Source: Massospora cicadina (lineage: Eukaryota; Entomophthoromycota; Entomophthoromycetes; Entomophthorales; Entomophthoraceae). Taken from it: a stretch of DNA of 64,000 nt. Under the pieces are notes generated by a model. That model did no database searches. It had not been told where the DNA came from and was given only the letters and a program-made list of their open reading frames with translations. Where the stretch lies: positions 1-64,000 of the forward strand of contig JAKSZP010018558.1 of the NCBI GenBank assembly GCA_022478985.1. The letters run 5' to 3'. Both the position numbers and the translations under genes were made by a program. The number at the start of each line of letters is the position of its first letter. The first letter of the stretch is position 1. Shown in pieces: positions 21,092-32,649 of this stretch.

Positions 21092-21715
21092 TGTTGGAAT
21101 TTTGTGAGAAATTAAGATAAGCAGGCGCTACAAAGGCTACAAAATTATTAGTTCCATGGCTCTAGCGAAGATTGACACATTTACAATGAAGTTATTAGTT
21201 TCGTTGCTATAGATGATTCCAATTGGAAGTACAGAACCCTGTATGAAAATAGACCAAAATTAAACTACGCGGGATGAGAATTGAGGTACTTTAATAGTTA
21301 AAAATCAGAGATATTTATAGGGGAAAATATTGTGGTTCTTCGTGAGGATTTCTGTGATTCACCTGAGGTAAGATCTTTCCTACTAGAGGACTGATAAAGC
21401 TGATTATCATTATTAATAAAATACTTGTGATGATCATACCTAATAGAGCTCTTGTTAGATGCAATCGACCTTCTTAGTGAGGGCTTAGCCCCTTCAAAAT
21501 GCTTGGTCATTTCAGATTGCTAAATCGCCTCAGATTGCTGAGCTTCTTTGGATAAATTAACCTCACTCATCATAGGAGGCTGATAACTCAAAAGGATCTT
21601 TCTTCAGTCAATTTGAGAATTGATAATACCCTTTGTGGATTTTACAATTTCATTAGACTGAGATATCAAATCTCGATCTGGAGTAATTCTGGTCATCTTG
21701 GTTGTATCTCCAACA
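21092..21715 (-). repeat. 5' LTR of gypsy B (624 bp)
   Basis: Pairs with 14626-15245. On the plus strand it starts TGTTGGAATT and ends CCAACA. A TATAAATA box on the minus strand lies at 21312-21319. The AATAAAG signal of the other LTR is changed here. Confidence 0.9.
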
Positions 21716-21720
21716 TGCTT
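21716..21720. repeat. Target-site duplication of gypsy B, right copy (TGCTT)
   Basis: Matches 14621-14625. Confidence 0.85.
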
Positions 21721-22001
21721 TAGCTTTCTTACACCTTTTCTCTCTTGACCTGAGTTTCAAAACGTCCAGTGGGCCCTATCCCTTATATATCCACTAAAAG
21801 ATCCTGATTATTTCCTAGCATTTCTTTTCTGTTGTCTGCTAGTGCCATTTCTGTATCTCTCAACTTTTGTAGTTTGAAACTCTTCTTTTCAAAACTCATG
21901 TCTACTGTTGGTGGTTTATTTGTATCTCTCATCTTAAGAACTGTATAGTATAAAATAGCTTCTTCAATTAGGAGAATTAGTTGCTTATTCTGGAATCTCA
22001 C
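21721..22001 (-). pseudogene. Unknown coding remnant split by gypsy B (5' part)
   Basis: A 72-codon minus-strand frame (21783-22001) with helix-rich text such as KSFKLQKLRDTEMALADNRK. It is followed by stops up to the LTR boundary. The partner across element B is 14399-14620. No family recognised. Confidence 0.25.
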
Positions 22002-22980
22002 TAGTTAGTCTCTCACTTGGTGTTAACCCATAAAAATCTCAAAATGTGACAGGCACGATCTGCTTAGTATTTTGCATCTGCCTGAGAGAGAGGTGGCCAA
22101 AGTTATCTTCTAAATTCACTCCTAAAATCTTGTTAGAAAGAAAGAGCTAAGTATATAAAATATTATGATAAAAATATTTTTGTTTCATAATAATAAAATG
22201 TTTATATTTACTCCATATGGAAATTATATACAACTCAAAAATATGTAAAACAAGGATTAATAGATCTCAAAGATTAGCATTATCAATAAGGATAACGCTC
22301 ATATTGTTAACCTTCAACCCCATGCTGCTGAAGCCACAAATTTAATTCTGTCTGCCATGTCACATGTCCTTTGATAAACAATGTATGAAGATCCCCTCAT
22401 CCCCTCTTCCCCTTCTGATATGGCATCTTAAGCTAATAACCAATAGAGCTATGTTTAAGATTTATTTACTTATGGATAATCCCTTTGTTTATCCTTTTGC
22501 AAATAAAGATGCGTGGAGGGCCTCATTTTTGGGTTGTGCGCCACTAGTGCTAAAAATAGAACGCAAAGCTTCTTGATTCATCTAGTGTTGCGTTATATTA
22601 CTGATTTTGCACTCTCTTGATACATCTGGATATGGGTATCAGCTTAGAATGGTGATCCTCTAATCCAGGCAAAAAATTTCAATTGTATTGGCTAAATTTT
22701 AATTGTATTGACTTATAAAGAGCACAGGTTTAAGATTCAGTTCATCACTTGTAATCTAGAATAATCAAAGATAGTTTAAACCAATAAGAGTTTTAAACAA
22801 GGATTTTACTTTATTGTAACTCTGTTGGCTGTAACTAATCAGTAATAGATGACATAATCTCATCCGATTAAACTCAGGCTCTAATCAATTGGAAGCAAGT
22901 CATTTGACATCATATATATCATAAATTGAATAATTCACTAATATAAGCCAATCAGGTGGGTAAATGTTTTCACTTAATGA

Positions 22981-23007
22981 AGCCCCTTGAAGCCTATAAA
23001 AGGGGCT
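22981..23007 (+). promoter_or_regulatory. TATA box in the loop of an inverted repeat
   Basis: AGCCCCTT (22981-22988) and AAGGGGCT (23000-23007) are exact inverted repeats with TATAAA at 22995-23000 between them, followed by TTTTGGCGCG. Probably the promoter core of an old LTR. No transcript is known to me. Confidence 0.35.
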
Positions 23008-23068
23008 AATTTTGGCGCGAATTCTTTTTTCAATTAATTTTAATATAAAAATAATATAATAAATTATT

Positions 23069-23130
23069 AAGATTACCCCTAAGGTTGGGTTGGGACCATC
23101 TAGTACTAAAAAAAAGATTACCCCTAAGGT
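23069..23130 (+). mobile_element. Micro-retroposed insert 2 with perfect 17-bp target duplication
   Basis: AAGATTACCCCTAAGGT occurs at 23069-23085 and 23114-23130. The 28-base insert begins TGGGTTGGGACCATCTAG and ends with TACT plus a run of A. It is the longest of the three related inserts. Confidence 0.75.
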
Positions 23131-24026
23131 GATTTTGATAAGTGAATTTGATGGTGGGTTTGATGCTCCAATATTATTCTTCAATAAAAATAACTTGGTA
23201 TATCCAACATTGTAGACGTTTAGCTTCTTTTTCTTTTTATATTGGCTTTAATAGTAATAAAATTCCTGAATGTCAGATACAAGAATATTGGACATGATTG
23301 GAAGAATATTGACACTCAAATACTACTACCAAATTGATGCCTATACCTGAGAAGGAGGTTAAGGAAGTTACCTCACTAAACACCCAGAAAAACGCTAGTC
23401 AGTATGACTAAATTGACCTTAGTAAAACTCCACCAGACCAAATTAAGCCTAATATACCTCAAGATGAAATCCTGGCTTATAAGGATGAAGGATCAATAAA
23501 ATTTTTGATGATTTGTACTTAAGGTGACATTCAAAGAAGTAAATTAAGATGAAATTGCAAAAGGGCAAGATTTATGAATCTCCAATCAATCAACCTAAGT
23601 GATACAAAGTATCATATGACTTAGCACAATCAATAATTATTTTTACCCTATCAAAAATATGCTACAAAGGCATTATACCATCCAAAATGATTACCTGAAC
23701 AAGAACCTCCCTTCTGAGTTATCCCTACCATTACTTTTATATCTTTTAACTTTTGGGGCTTATACTGTTAAGTAATCCTTATAAAAACCCCTCCTTTACA
23801 CTACAATAAAATTTTGTCATGATTTCTATATCTCGTTTTAGTACTTGACTTCAATAAGTCTATTCATCATAATTACCATAGGTTAGATACTCTAGCTAAC
23901 AGGATATATGCAATTTGACACCTTTTAGAATTAAAATACACCTGTTATGCGCCTTAGACAGCTTTAAGTATTGGCTAATAGGATTCTTGTGTATAGCACT
24001 TTTGAGCTGAAAAAATGGAAGCCTTT

Positions 24027-24040
24027 AACTGAGCAGGAGA
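24027..24040. repeat. Target-site duplication of LINE D, 5' copy
   Basis: AACTGAGCAGGAGA here is repeated at 25988-26001. Confidence 0.85.
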
Positions 24041-25987
24041 ACTTTTCTTTCCACTTGTTCTCACTTTGAGCGATTTTATTAAGAAAAAAGCATCTAATTT
24101 TCCACTGACGTCTGGCCACGACCATTTTTCAAAAAAATGTCTGTGTATCCACCGCATGTTTCTTTAATGTGTTGTAGCAGTGCTCCACCGCCTAGCGTTT
24201 TCTGCCATGTGGGCAAACATATTCACATGGGGTCATATAGCCCACCATCTTCTTCAGGCCGTTTTGTCCCCCCATGGGAATTACTACTCCACCTGGAACG
24301 CATCCACCCTTCTCACCCCCATCCTCTCACTCTACCTCGTTCCAACATCCAATTTTGCCTAAGAGTTAACTACAGGCGTTTGTTCCCATATGTTGACAAG
24401 GCAATTGTCAAAGTAGCCATGGCTGCATTTTCACCAGATGGCTTTATTGATTTTTTTCCCATTTAAGGGCTTTTTTGATGTTGGCTTCAAAACTGAGGAG
24501 GATGCTGCAGCAGCGGCTTCTACTCCCATAATTTACAAAAACACTCCAATCCTTACCACCCAAAATCGCCTTCCTTCAGACACCACATTAATGTGGTGTC
24601 CTTTGCATCCCTCCCATATCACCTACCACCCCAGTTATTATATGATCAGTTGATGGTGGGGCTTCTGGCTTATGGACACAGCCCAACCTTGTCCTCGCCA
24701 TTCTTTCTGAGCAGAGTGTCTTGATGCACCTCGCGCCACTGCCACTATAATCCCACACCACACTGACATTGCCCAACAAATCCCCCCATGCTCAAATCGC
24801 CATGGCGCCTGAGCATTTATTTTGAGCTAGTGTGGATAATGGTCACAAAATTTATCTCCTCTGTTTTGGACTTGACCATTCAAAAAATCATGCCCCCAAG
24901 CCACTTACTCTGTTGTGGCATCTGAGCCACATTCAGTGGATTCTGAATGGGCGTTTTGTTGCCCCCTCCTGCTCAACGTTCTCGTTTGATGGGCCAGAGT
25001 GAGAAATCAGCCTCCACTAAACCCACCAACACTATCCCACCCAATTTCACCCACACCAATCAGAACCAGGCATGGACCACCATTCAAAACCAAGCAGCCC
25101 ATTTAACTTCTACCCATTCAAATTTCCCATCAACTATTTCTGCAATCCAAATTATGGGAATTATTGGCTGAGATTGACAAATCAGGTAACGTTGTCACCA
25201 ATGAGGACTCCAGCAAACCTTTTGGCCCACTCAATTGTGTTTGGGTCAAATTTTACAATTCCTGATTTTGACAAATTTTCATCCCTTAAGCGATTCACTC
25301 CTAAACCCAATGCCATCCTCTACCAAAGTGACCACCAGCTCGCCTTAGCAGCAGTGGCCTCAACCCATTGCCCAAATTCCATGCAAAGTGGTGGCCTAAT
25401 CTATTTCTCAATTCTACCATGGGCTGAGCATAGTCAATTTCCCCCTTGTCCTCTCAAAACAGCATGGGAGGAAATCACAGAATTGGCCACTGAAGCCACT
25501 GATACGGTCATGCATGTGGCACAATTAGAAGATTTTGACCCATCTGCAAAAATCACCCAACAAAGTATCACTAAATTTTTCAACTTCCTGAAGCCCAAAT
25601 TCAAGCTGAACACCAAGTAGCGGAATTTGTTTAAGCTGTCTACTAAGCTAATCTTAAGGAAGGTAACCAGCTTTTCGTCCACTTACACCCCCACCATGCT
25701 GATGCCCCACACCCTGGATCTCCGCTTTTATCCTTTTCTACAACTTCAATGAGGATGACCAGCTGAATATATCTATAGAAGTGCTTCCTGACTCCCCCAC
25801 CCTCTGCCATGGTAGGTTAGCAATATTCTAATCCCCGCCTGGTTGAATTTTATTTTGTTTTTGGCTTTTTATTTTTGTTGGTTTTTGGTTTTGATCCATT
25901 TGTTCTTTTGTTTGGTTCTTTTGCTCATTGAGTAATGGAAATATCCATCCCCTGGTTGGTGTACCTCAGATAAAATTTCAATTTAAA
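24041..25987 (+). mobile_element. LINE D, ORF1-only internally deleted LINE (1.95 kb)
   Basis: Flanked by a perfect 14-bp duplication. The 5' end ACTTTTCTTTCC matches the start of LINEs A, B and C. The 3' end (CATCCCCTGGTTGG, then AAAATTTCAATTTAAA) matches their tails. Between these lie only a leader and ORF1-like sequence; no endonuclease or reverse transcriptase is present. Both termini are kept, so this is an internal deletion rather than the usual 5' truncation. It must have been mobilised by another LINE's ORF2. Confidence 0.75.
24350..25680 (+). pseudogene. LINE D ORF1 remnant
   Basis: Frames at 24137-24466, 24438-24653 and 25072-25620 carry ORF1-like text. GFFDVGFKTEEDAAAAAS near 24470 corresponds to GWLDLGFESKKAADEAAA in LINE A ORF1. 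The CCHC knuckle region (expected near 24880) reads only as an altered H- and C-containing stretch. The C-terminal frame (182 codons to 25620) includes a long low-complexity part and ends QIKFFNFLKPKFK-like before a TAG. Frameshifts make it inactive. Confidence 0.6.
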
Positions 25988-26001
25988 AACTGAGCAGGAG
26001 A
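25988..26001. repeat. Target-site duplication of LINE D, 3' copy
   Basis: Second copy of AACTGAGCAGGAGA (see 24027-24040). Confidence 0.85.
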
Positions 26002-29000
26002 TCATCTTACCTTAGGCATCTTAAAGGCTTTTATCAGATAAGAGCTTTATTGTAGTTGGTTTAAAATATTGTTATTATCACCATCAAATTACCAGGATTA
26101 AGGTTAGTTATATGTGACGCTTTTGTAACACAGGACCTAAAGAACTTCTTTAAACTAAAGTTGACTTAGTAATGTCGCATTATTCTAAATCTCATTAGAG
26201 TCCAAAGCAACCTCTTTTTGTCCACACGTCTGTTTATAATGAATATTATTTATAGTTAAACCATAAAAAATCAAATAAGTCTAATTCAGAAACTTTTAAA
26301 TATACTGCCTTTATGTATTTATAAATAAAAGGTTACTATAAGAAAGGGATAAAATAGGAATTATAGTTGAAAATGTAATTTAAATTTTTATGTATGGTCT
26401 TCATAAGCCACTCTAAACCTAAACTTACATTTCAAAATATCTTGATGCATTCTGAACAATCATAAATTTATTATATTAATATAAAGACTCATTTTTGTAA
26501 CCACATGAGTTTTCAGTTCACTCCAAAAATTGTCATGTGAATATCTTGTTTTGTTTACAAGGATTAATGGATACCTTGTCAGGTTCATCTAGTTAGGGCG
26601 CGTTATTGTCAGTTGAAATTCTATGATAATACAAAATTGCTAGATTTTTCATTGTTCTATCTTTTGATGTCAATTTTATAAACAAAACTACTATTGTTAA
26701 TTTCTAATACAACCACCATGATTTTTATACAATTCAATCCGTTGTTATTTGGATTGGTTGGATTGTGATTCATCTCATTTTTATCTTACCTATAGTCATA
26801 TAATCTTGAAGCTTCTGCATCCTCATGGGTCTCAGGGACATTCTCAATGAAAGTCTTGATTATGCTTATAATATACTCTAGGTAAATAATTGGTACTTCT
26901 ATCAATAGCAGACTTTACAACAGCCATCAGCACCTTCTTATTTCTGTAATATTGTTGTCTGTATGACGGTCAACTGCTCAGTGGGTATGGCAAATGTAGA
27001 GCACAATCAAGGGCTTATGTAGTCACTTTCTATCAATGTCATTCATTTATATGTCAAAGAAATACACCTGGATCACGAGGAAAATTCGTGTTTTTTTATC
27101 TATCTCACGGCTCCTGTCCATTTGGTGTGAACTTGGACCTATTACAGTATCAAGCTTCCATACTTTATCTCTTAAGGCCTTCTTATTACTTAAATGAAAA
27201 AGTCTTTTGACACCACTGGCTACTCATTTTCTTCATGATTTGATTCTCCTAGGATTTTGGCGGTGACATGTGCCTATTTGAAGGCGTATGTTTCCTTTAG
27301 AGTCAAGTACTGATTCATCAGCATGTAATAGACTACTGGTGTCAAAATGATTAGGACTCTGTCTACTTCAATAAATCATTTGACTACTAAAATAGAAGGA
27401 AAAGTATCCTAAGGTTGGTCTCTCCACCCTGTTGACCATCCTCTCAAAAATACAGTCCTTATGATAGAAATACACTCTAAGATACTGTTTAACTTTTTAA
27501 AAAGACTCTTTTAGTATTGGCTAATACAATAGTAAGTATAAGTCACAGAGGTGCTTTAGTACCAGGTAATGTTTTTATGAGCACTTCTGTCGTGAGCGTA
27601 CCCCAACTATACCATTGTGAACTGATTGACTTCTGGAAGAAATGAGGAGAACTAGTCAAAACCAAAATGTGAAGCTCTTGAACTTGATCTATTTAAGGTT
27701 TTTAGAGATACCTAAAATGGTAATAAAACAAAATTTGATTAATATCAAGATATTATAAATAGTTAGGATATAAAAGAGGTTCTAATCAATGCTGCTTTAA
27801 AATGGAATATCCAACTAATTTTATAAAAGTTACACTATAGATAAATCTTAGAGGGGGTGTCCTAAAAAATGTGACACTAAATATGGACGCCTTGAGTTTA
27901 GACACAAAATAAATCATGATATGACATATAAAAAGTATTATTATTTAGTGTTTAATAAGGACTTCACCCCTGACTAAAAAAGATGAGATTGAACAAGGAG
28001 ATAATAAACTCCTTGTACAGAAGAGATCAACTATGAGAAGAAGCACCTGCATTAGGGAGCTTAAACAAATGTATCCCATACTTGAGACTAAAAATGGGGA
28101 ATTAGTTAACCTGTAGTTTCTAAAGAATGAAGTTAATGAAGATACTAAACTCCCTTTATCACAACTTAAAATTTATTGAATTTTAATATAATATCAAAGC
28201 ACTTTGATTTATCATAAATACATCTATCATACAGAATTAAGTTTGTCCTTGAAAATTACTTTATCTGAGTAAGTGAATGATTTTAATAAAAATCTTGGAG
28301 CAGATAAGAGATGAATTTACAATAACCAGTATTTGGACTACTTGAAAAAAGGCACTCAAAAAGAGGACACTTTGTGAAGATTGAGCTTCAAATGGGAAAG
28401 GGTAAACTAGTCTCAGTTTTGTATTAAAAAGCCAATATTTGAAGTAAGCATCATGCGGTGACAGAGTAATAAAGAAAGAATTCTCCAGTGGAAAAAGAAA
28501 TTATATTGTTATATGAGATTGGTGTATTAGAAAGCAAGCAAAAGGCTCAACTATTATTTTAAGCTCCCCACAAAGTATATTGTGGTGTCTAATTTGTGTT
28601 ATTCACAACCCATATATAAAGAACTAATTACGTCCTCCATATAAATTAAGTGAGCAAGAACTAAGGAGTTGACTATGGTGCTCACTACAGGGGTGACATA
28701 ATCATATGAAATGAGTCCAGAGAGTGTGAATTGCAAAATAGTGATTGATATTTAGAATATGGAAGCTTAGTATGTGTAAAATCCTATGATTTCCTGGCGA
28801 GGGATGAGGACATTATCAATACAAGACTTTTAATTCTTGAAAGCAGAAGTGGTGTATCTGAAATCACAGCTTGAGCAGTTCATTATTACAGCCCAGTGGG
28901 CTTGCGTCATTAATGCCCTAGTGCATGGTGGATCTTCATTGGTTATGTTATTTGAGTCCACCATAAAAATTTTATTAAATGATTTATAGCTCTAGAAATA

Positions 29001-29539
29001 AAAAGGATTATATATGAATCCTGAATATTGAATGGGAACGTTTAGTCCACCATGGATCTATCTTAATACTTTTATAAGAAAAGTAAAAAATCTAAATCCC
29101 AGCTAAATTTTTGGTTGCATCCAGAAATAAGTCTATAAAGAAAGGAAATTTTTTGATAACACTAATCTTAGCTACATCACTAACAACAACACCTGAGTGA
29201 GTTGTACACACTCACATAGTTGAGGCTAACCAAATTTTAAACTTTATTTCAAGCTGGTGTATACTCTTGGTGAGTAACCAGTTTTTAATTTCTGCATTTT
29301 TGGAGAATAATATGGATGAAGTGAGTGGCCATCAGTAAGCTTGCCACATTCAAAAGTGTATAAGTCATGAGGCTCAAGAGATCCTTTGTGCAAGTTTATG
29401 ATTAGGATTGAGGTTAACTGAAGTCAATAAGAGATATAATTGTCAGAATATGGCAGTGACCAGGATTTAAATTATAAAACAGGACTTACTATTGATAAAG
29501 ACGGGGAAAATTAATCAGGTTCCAAATATGCGGATCATT

Positions 29540-29721
29540 ACTTCCTCAAAGTGCAACAATTGTGGACAACTGAAGCAAATTATTTACTTTCAGAAAAAAT
29601 AATTTGCTAAGTTTTTACAAATGTAGCCAGGCCTCAAGATGTATATGACCTAGCACTTGAAACTGCTAAGTCATTGAAGGAAATCAAAGAACTATTATTT
29701 GGGGCAAAGGAACATATATGA
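29540..29721 (+). pseudogene. Decayed Gag-like zinc knuckle and following helix
   Basis: One frame reads SSKCNNCGQLKQIIYF, the first half of a CCHC knuckle with the His and last Cys lost. A nearby frame is open for 33 codons (about 29624-29721) and reads DVYDLALETAKSLKEIKELL, a clear helix-like text in AT-rich DNA. Probably an old LTR-element Gag. The family is uncertain. Confidence 0.3.
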
Positions 29722-30297
29722 CCAAATTCAATGTTGTTATCTAACCACCATGAGACTTGGTAAGGTTGTTTAAACCACTCAAGCTGAAAAGTATGAAAAG
29801 CCAAGTGAAAAATAAAGTTGATCAATGCCATTGGTGAAGAGAATACAGTGTAGCAAGTTCTCAAGTGGGATACTTTTGGCGCTTTTCTAGCAATGAATAC
29901 TGCTGAAACCAAGTTTCAGGCTAAGACATAGTTTAGGTGAAGCCTCTATTTTAGGTTTCCAGATTATCTATTATTTACATCAATTTATACCAATAGCTTT
30001 TGGTTAAAGCTTTATCAGGACTAAGTCCTGAAATTAATTTAACCGAGGTTATTAAGCACCAAGTGATTTTCAATAATACCATTGATTTTTTGACATACAA
30101 ACTCAGGATAAATTGCCTCTCAAGTAGGAAACAAAGCTTTATTTCAGCCTTGTCGCATCTTAACCCTAACTTTATCTGACCTTATATACACATTTATCTG
30201 TTGTTTATTCCTTTATTATGTAAAATGTCTATCATAGTAAACCCTAATCTTTTTACGTTGATCATTCCTTATCTTAACTTATCTCTTTATTCTCCTA

Positions 30298-30313
30298 GCA
30301 CTATAAATAGTGC
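30298..30313 (+). promoter_or_regulatory. Palindromic TATA element
   Basis: GCACTATAAATAGTGC is an inverted repeat (GCACTAT and ATAGTGC) with the TATA box at its centre. An AATAAAA signal follows within about 30 bases (near 30328). This spacing resembles the U3-R part of an LTR; the LTR ends were not found. Confidence 0.4.
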
Positions 30314-30693
30314 TAATTCTTAAATTAATAAAATCACTTTTCAGTTTCATTAATTAGTTTTGTATTTAGCTTGACGTACATATTAACCTTTAAACTTATT
30401 GATAATAGGTAAGTTTAACTATTCTCAACAATCCTGCCAAAGTGCACTTAAAGAGCCTCATTGCCTTAGCAATAATTGTTTCAACTAAGAAGATCGCTGA
30501 ATGCTACTATGACAAATAATCTTGTAGCTTTGAAAAACTATGAATCAACAAAAAATACTCAGTTTTCAAACCCAACGACAAAGAATAAGGAAAATACTAT
30601 TTTGATAGTTAATTTGATGAAATGCAATTATAAGTAGAAGATGATCAGGAAGATGAGATTTAGCAAAAATAGGTTTGGGTATAACATGAGATC

Positions 30694-31688
30694 TATCACT
30701 GTGGCAGTATCTGCAAGGATCTTAGTATTTTAAATAGATGGAGATGAGTTGAGTACCACTTACCTGGCACAAAAAGATTAGTCTAAAAGAATACTTGACA
30801 ATGTGGAAGAAGGTTAACAGACCTAAATACCTTCAAGAATATTGAGACGTCACAAGAGAATACTACCAACTTGGTGGTGGAGAGGCCATAAGAACTTGAA
30901 AAGTTTGACTTTCAGTCGCTGGCATTCTAATAACTGAAAATCTGTTTGGAAAGAGTATAACCGTATTTGAGATTGTGATAAAGAAAGTCTGAGTTTTGGC
31001 CGTCTAGAAACTGAAACACACGTCAATATCTTGTCTTCCTAACTTATAATAAAGTCAAAGCTATGATGGAATTTAAATAGAATATCAGTTATAAAACAGC
31101 TGGGCCAGATAACATCTGAGTTCTAAAAGCATATTCTTCTCTACCTTTACATTTTAAGTGAATGATTCTATAAGCTTAACTGTGGTTCTAGAAATAATCA
31201 CTTAATTTTTAATTGTAACACAATTCTTCTTTATATTTTGGAGCCAAAATATTTTATAAAAGAGCATAATGAGCATACTCAATTACCAATTGCCCAAGAT
31301 TAAAGAAGATTATAAACCACTAAACCATGAACGTATATAGTGAAAATGAACTAACTTATCTTCCCTATACATTAAACTATCAATAAGAAGAGCATGACAA
31401 AAGCTACCAGCTATGGCTATTGCAGAAGAAGGGTTTCCATTAAGTGCGAGCTATAGTAGAAATTTGACCTGGAAAACAGCTAATTATGCCATTTTGATAG
31501 ACTTAAAAGTACCCTCAAATGTTTTATTTAGGTTCTCTGTACATAATGGGATAAGAGAGCAGGATCTAAGAGCCTTACATATGCGCTAGGATTCACGCTA
31601 CTAAGAGAGGTTATCATAATATTAGGAAACATCACAAATAAACCATTTTGACTGGTGAAGTGACAATTTTTAAAAATTATTATGACTA
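30694..31688 (+). pseudogene. Old gypsy element B2, Gag knuckle and protease part
   Basis: At 30694 YHCGSICKDLS resembles the B knuckle TYCGLVGHVVS. About 400 bases on, at 31090, YKTAGPDNI(stop)VLKAYSSLPLHF closely resembles B protease YGTAGPSYTKTIGAYSSLPMHF. In B the same two motifs are about 430 bases apart. This is an old plus-strand relative of B. Its continuation (reverse transcriptase) is at 50150-50500, on the far side of G3, so G3 integrated into it at 31688. Confidence 0.6.
31684..31688. repeat. Target-site duplication of G3, left copy (GACTA)
   Basis: GACTA precedes the 5' LTR here and follows the 3' LTR at 49913-49917. Confidence 0.85.
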
Positions 31689-32249
31689 TGTTGAGATTCT
31701 GATATGACTGGATGATGAGCCCAAAATAGACATAACGGATTGACCATAATCTGCCAACCATGATTTATAGTTACACTTATTTGAGCGCCTTGAGATTAGG
31801 CAATATTGAGTCAGAAAGATTAGTTATTGGATTGCCTCCAAATAAGGCAATAAGGCAATGTTGACATTTGTTATATATTAAATAGACCCCCTAAAACTAA
31901 GGTTATAGGAAAATTGGGAATACCATACTCTTCCAGAGCCAATGAGAATATAGCGGAATCAAATAGTTTTAGCCAAGGGAGCGGTATTATCTAAAGTTGC
32001 TGATATATAAATGAGATGGGGCGGTTGAAGGAGGAGATTTTTAGTGGAAGCAAAAAGAGCGGACCAGAGAGTAATTTCTGTAAATATTAAAATAAAAAAA
32101 TTTTATTAGGCAATTGCTCCCTATTTACTATACTTTTAAGTGTGTTCCAAGGACTGGCAATCTCCATATCTTCCATCCAATTGCTCAGTGGGTTTGACCC
32201 TGTTTAAAATCCTCATGGTGTATCTCAGTTACGTCACCAACTTACAACA
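31689..32249 (+). repeat. 5' LTR of gypsy G3 (561 bp)
   Basis: Pairs with 49355-49912 along its full length. Starts TGTTGAGATTCTGATATG and ends TTACAACA. TATATAAA at 32004-32011 and an AATAAAA about 80 bases later give a U3-R-U5 layout. Differences from the 3' LTR are numerous, so G3 is older than B. Confidence 0.88.
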
Positions 32250-32262
32250 GTGGTGCACGCTA
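32250..32262 (+). promoter_or_regulatory. Primer-binding site of G3
   Basis: One base after the LTR end CA comes TGGTGCACGCTAC, a tRNA-type primer site sharing TGGTGC and the one-base offset with gypsy B. Confidence 0.6.
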
Positions 32263-32519
32263 CAAGGGGCCTATTAAGTTTTTAGCTTATGATGCAAGCT
32301 AAATTGACATAACAAGGGAATTAAGGATATAAACTCGCTTTTCTGGTAAAACTCCTGCTCATAATTCGGAATTAGATTCTCTAATAGTCCTCAATAATAG
32401 CTAAATAACTCTGGTATGCTCACTGTTCTCAAGTCTACTGACAACAACAATTATGTGACCTTCTGTCTTCATAAAAATAGTAATTTATTCCTTTATAATT
32501 GAGGGTATTCTCCAGCAGG

Positions 32520-32567
32520 TATCATGGAGTTCTTTTTTTTAGTACTAGATGTTATCATGGAGTTCTT
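32520..32567 (-). mobile_element. Micro-retroposed insert 3 with perfect 15-bp target duplication
   Basis: TATCATGGAGTTCTT occurs at 32520-32534 and 32553-32567. The 18-base insert reads on the minus strand ACATCTAGTACT plus six A. It shares its 3' end with inserts 1 and 2 but is cut shorter at the 5' end. Confidence 0.7.
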
Positions 32568-32649
32568 CCATTTGGGAAGTTTAAAAACACATCTACTTAA
32601 TAAAGACAGAAGGCAGCAGATAACAATAACAAATAGATGACAGATGGAC

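Larger units (their letters stand above)
14626..21715 (-). mobile_element. Complete Ty3/gypsy retrotransposon B (7.09 kb)
   Basis: Two matching LTRs, a 5-bp TSD TGCTT, a tRNA-type primer site next to the 5' LTR, a purine tract next to the 3' LTR, and gag, protease, reverse transcriptase, RNase H and integrase in Ty3/gypsy order on the minus strand. LTR similarity is high, so it is a fairly recent insertion. All coding parts are interrupted, and key catalytic residues are changed (protease DTG to DMG, polymerase box to YLDY, integrase Glu to Lys). It interrupts an unrecognised older sequence. Confidence 0.92.
22002..24026. other. AT-rich relic DNA
   Basis: Mostly AT-rich with no supported gene. 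A somewhat GC-richer patch near 22320-22580 has a 70-codon plus frame that I do not trust as a gene. The notable items are a TATA box in an inverted repeat (22981-23007) and micro-insert 2 (23069-23130). Confidence 0.5.
26002..31688. other. AT-rich relic DNA with decayed retroelement pieces
   Basis: No intact gene. Supported items inside are a possible Gag knuckle with an adjoining 33-codon open stretch (29540-29721), a palindromic TATA element (30298-30313), and the Gag knuckle and protease relics of old gypsy B2 (30694-31165). The part 26002-29500 shows stops in all frames and nothing I can name. Confidence 0.5.

Noticed and set aside
23086..23113. Micro-inserts as 5S rRNA fragments
   Set aside because: The antisense text TTAGTACTAGATGG resembles part of eukaryotic 5S rRNA, but the poly(A) end is on the opposite strand and the match breaks after a few bases. 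The likeness is probably chance.
29634..29912. 92-codon minus-strand frame
   Set aside because: It lies opposite the Gag-like helix at 29624-29721 and has no recognisable motif, so it is treated as a shadow.
31090..31165. LINE reverse transcriptase motif (GPDNI)
   Set aside because: TAGPDNI looked like the GPDGIP motif of LINEs. The flanking text YKTAG...AYSSLPLHF matches the gypsy B protease much better and fits the B2 layout.
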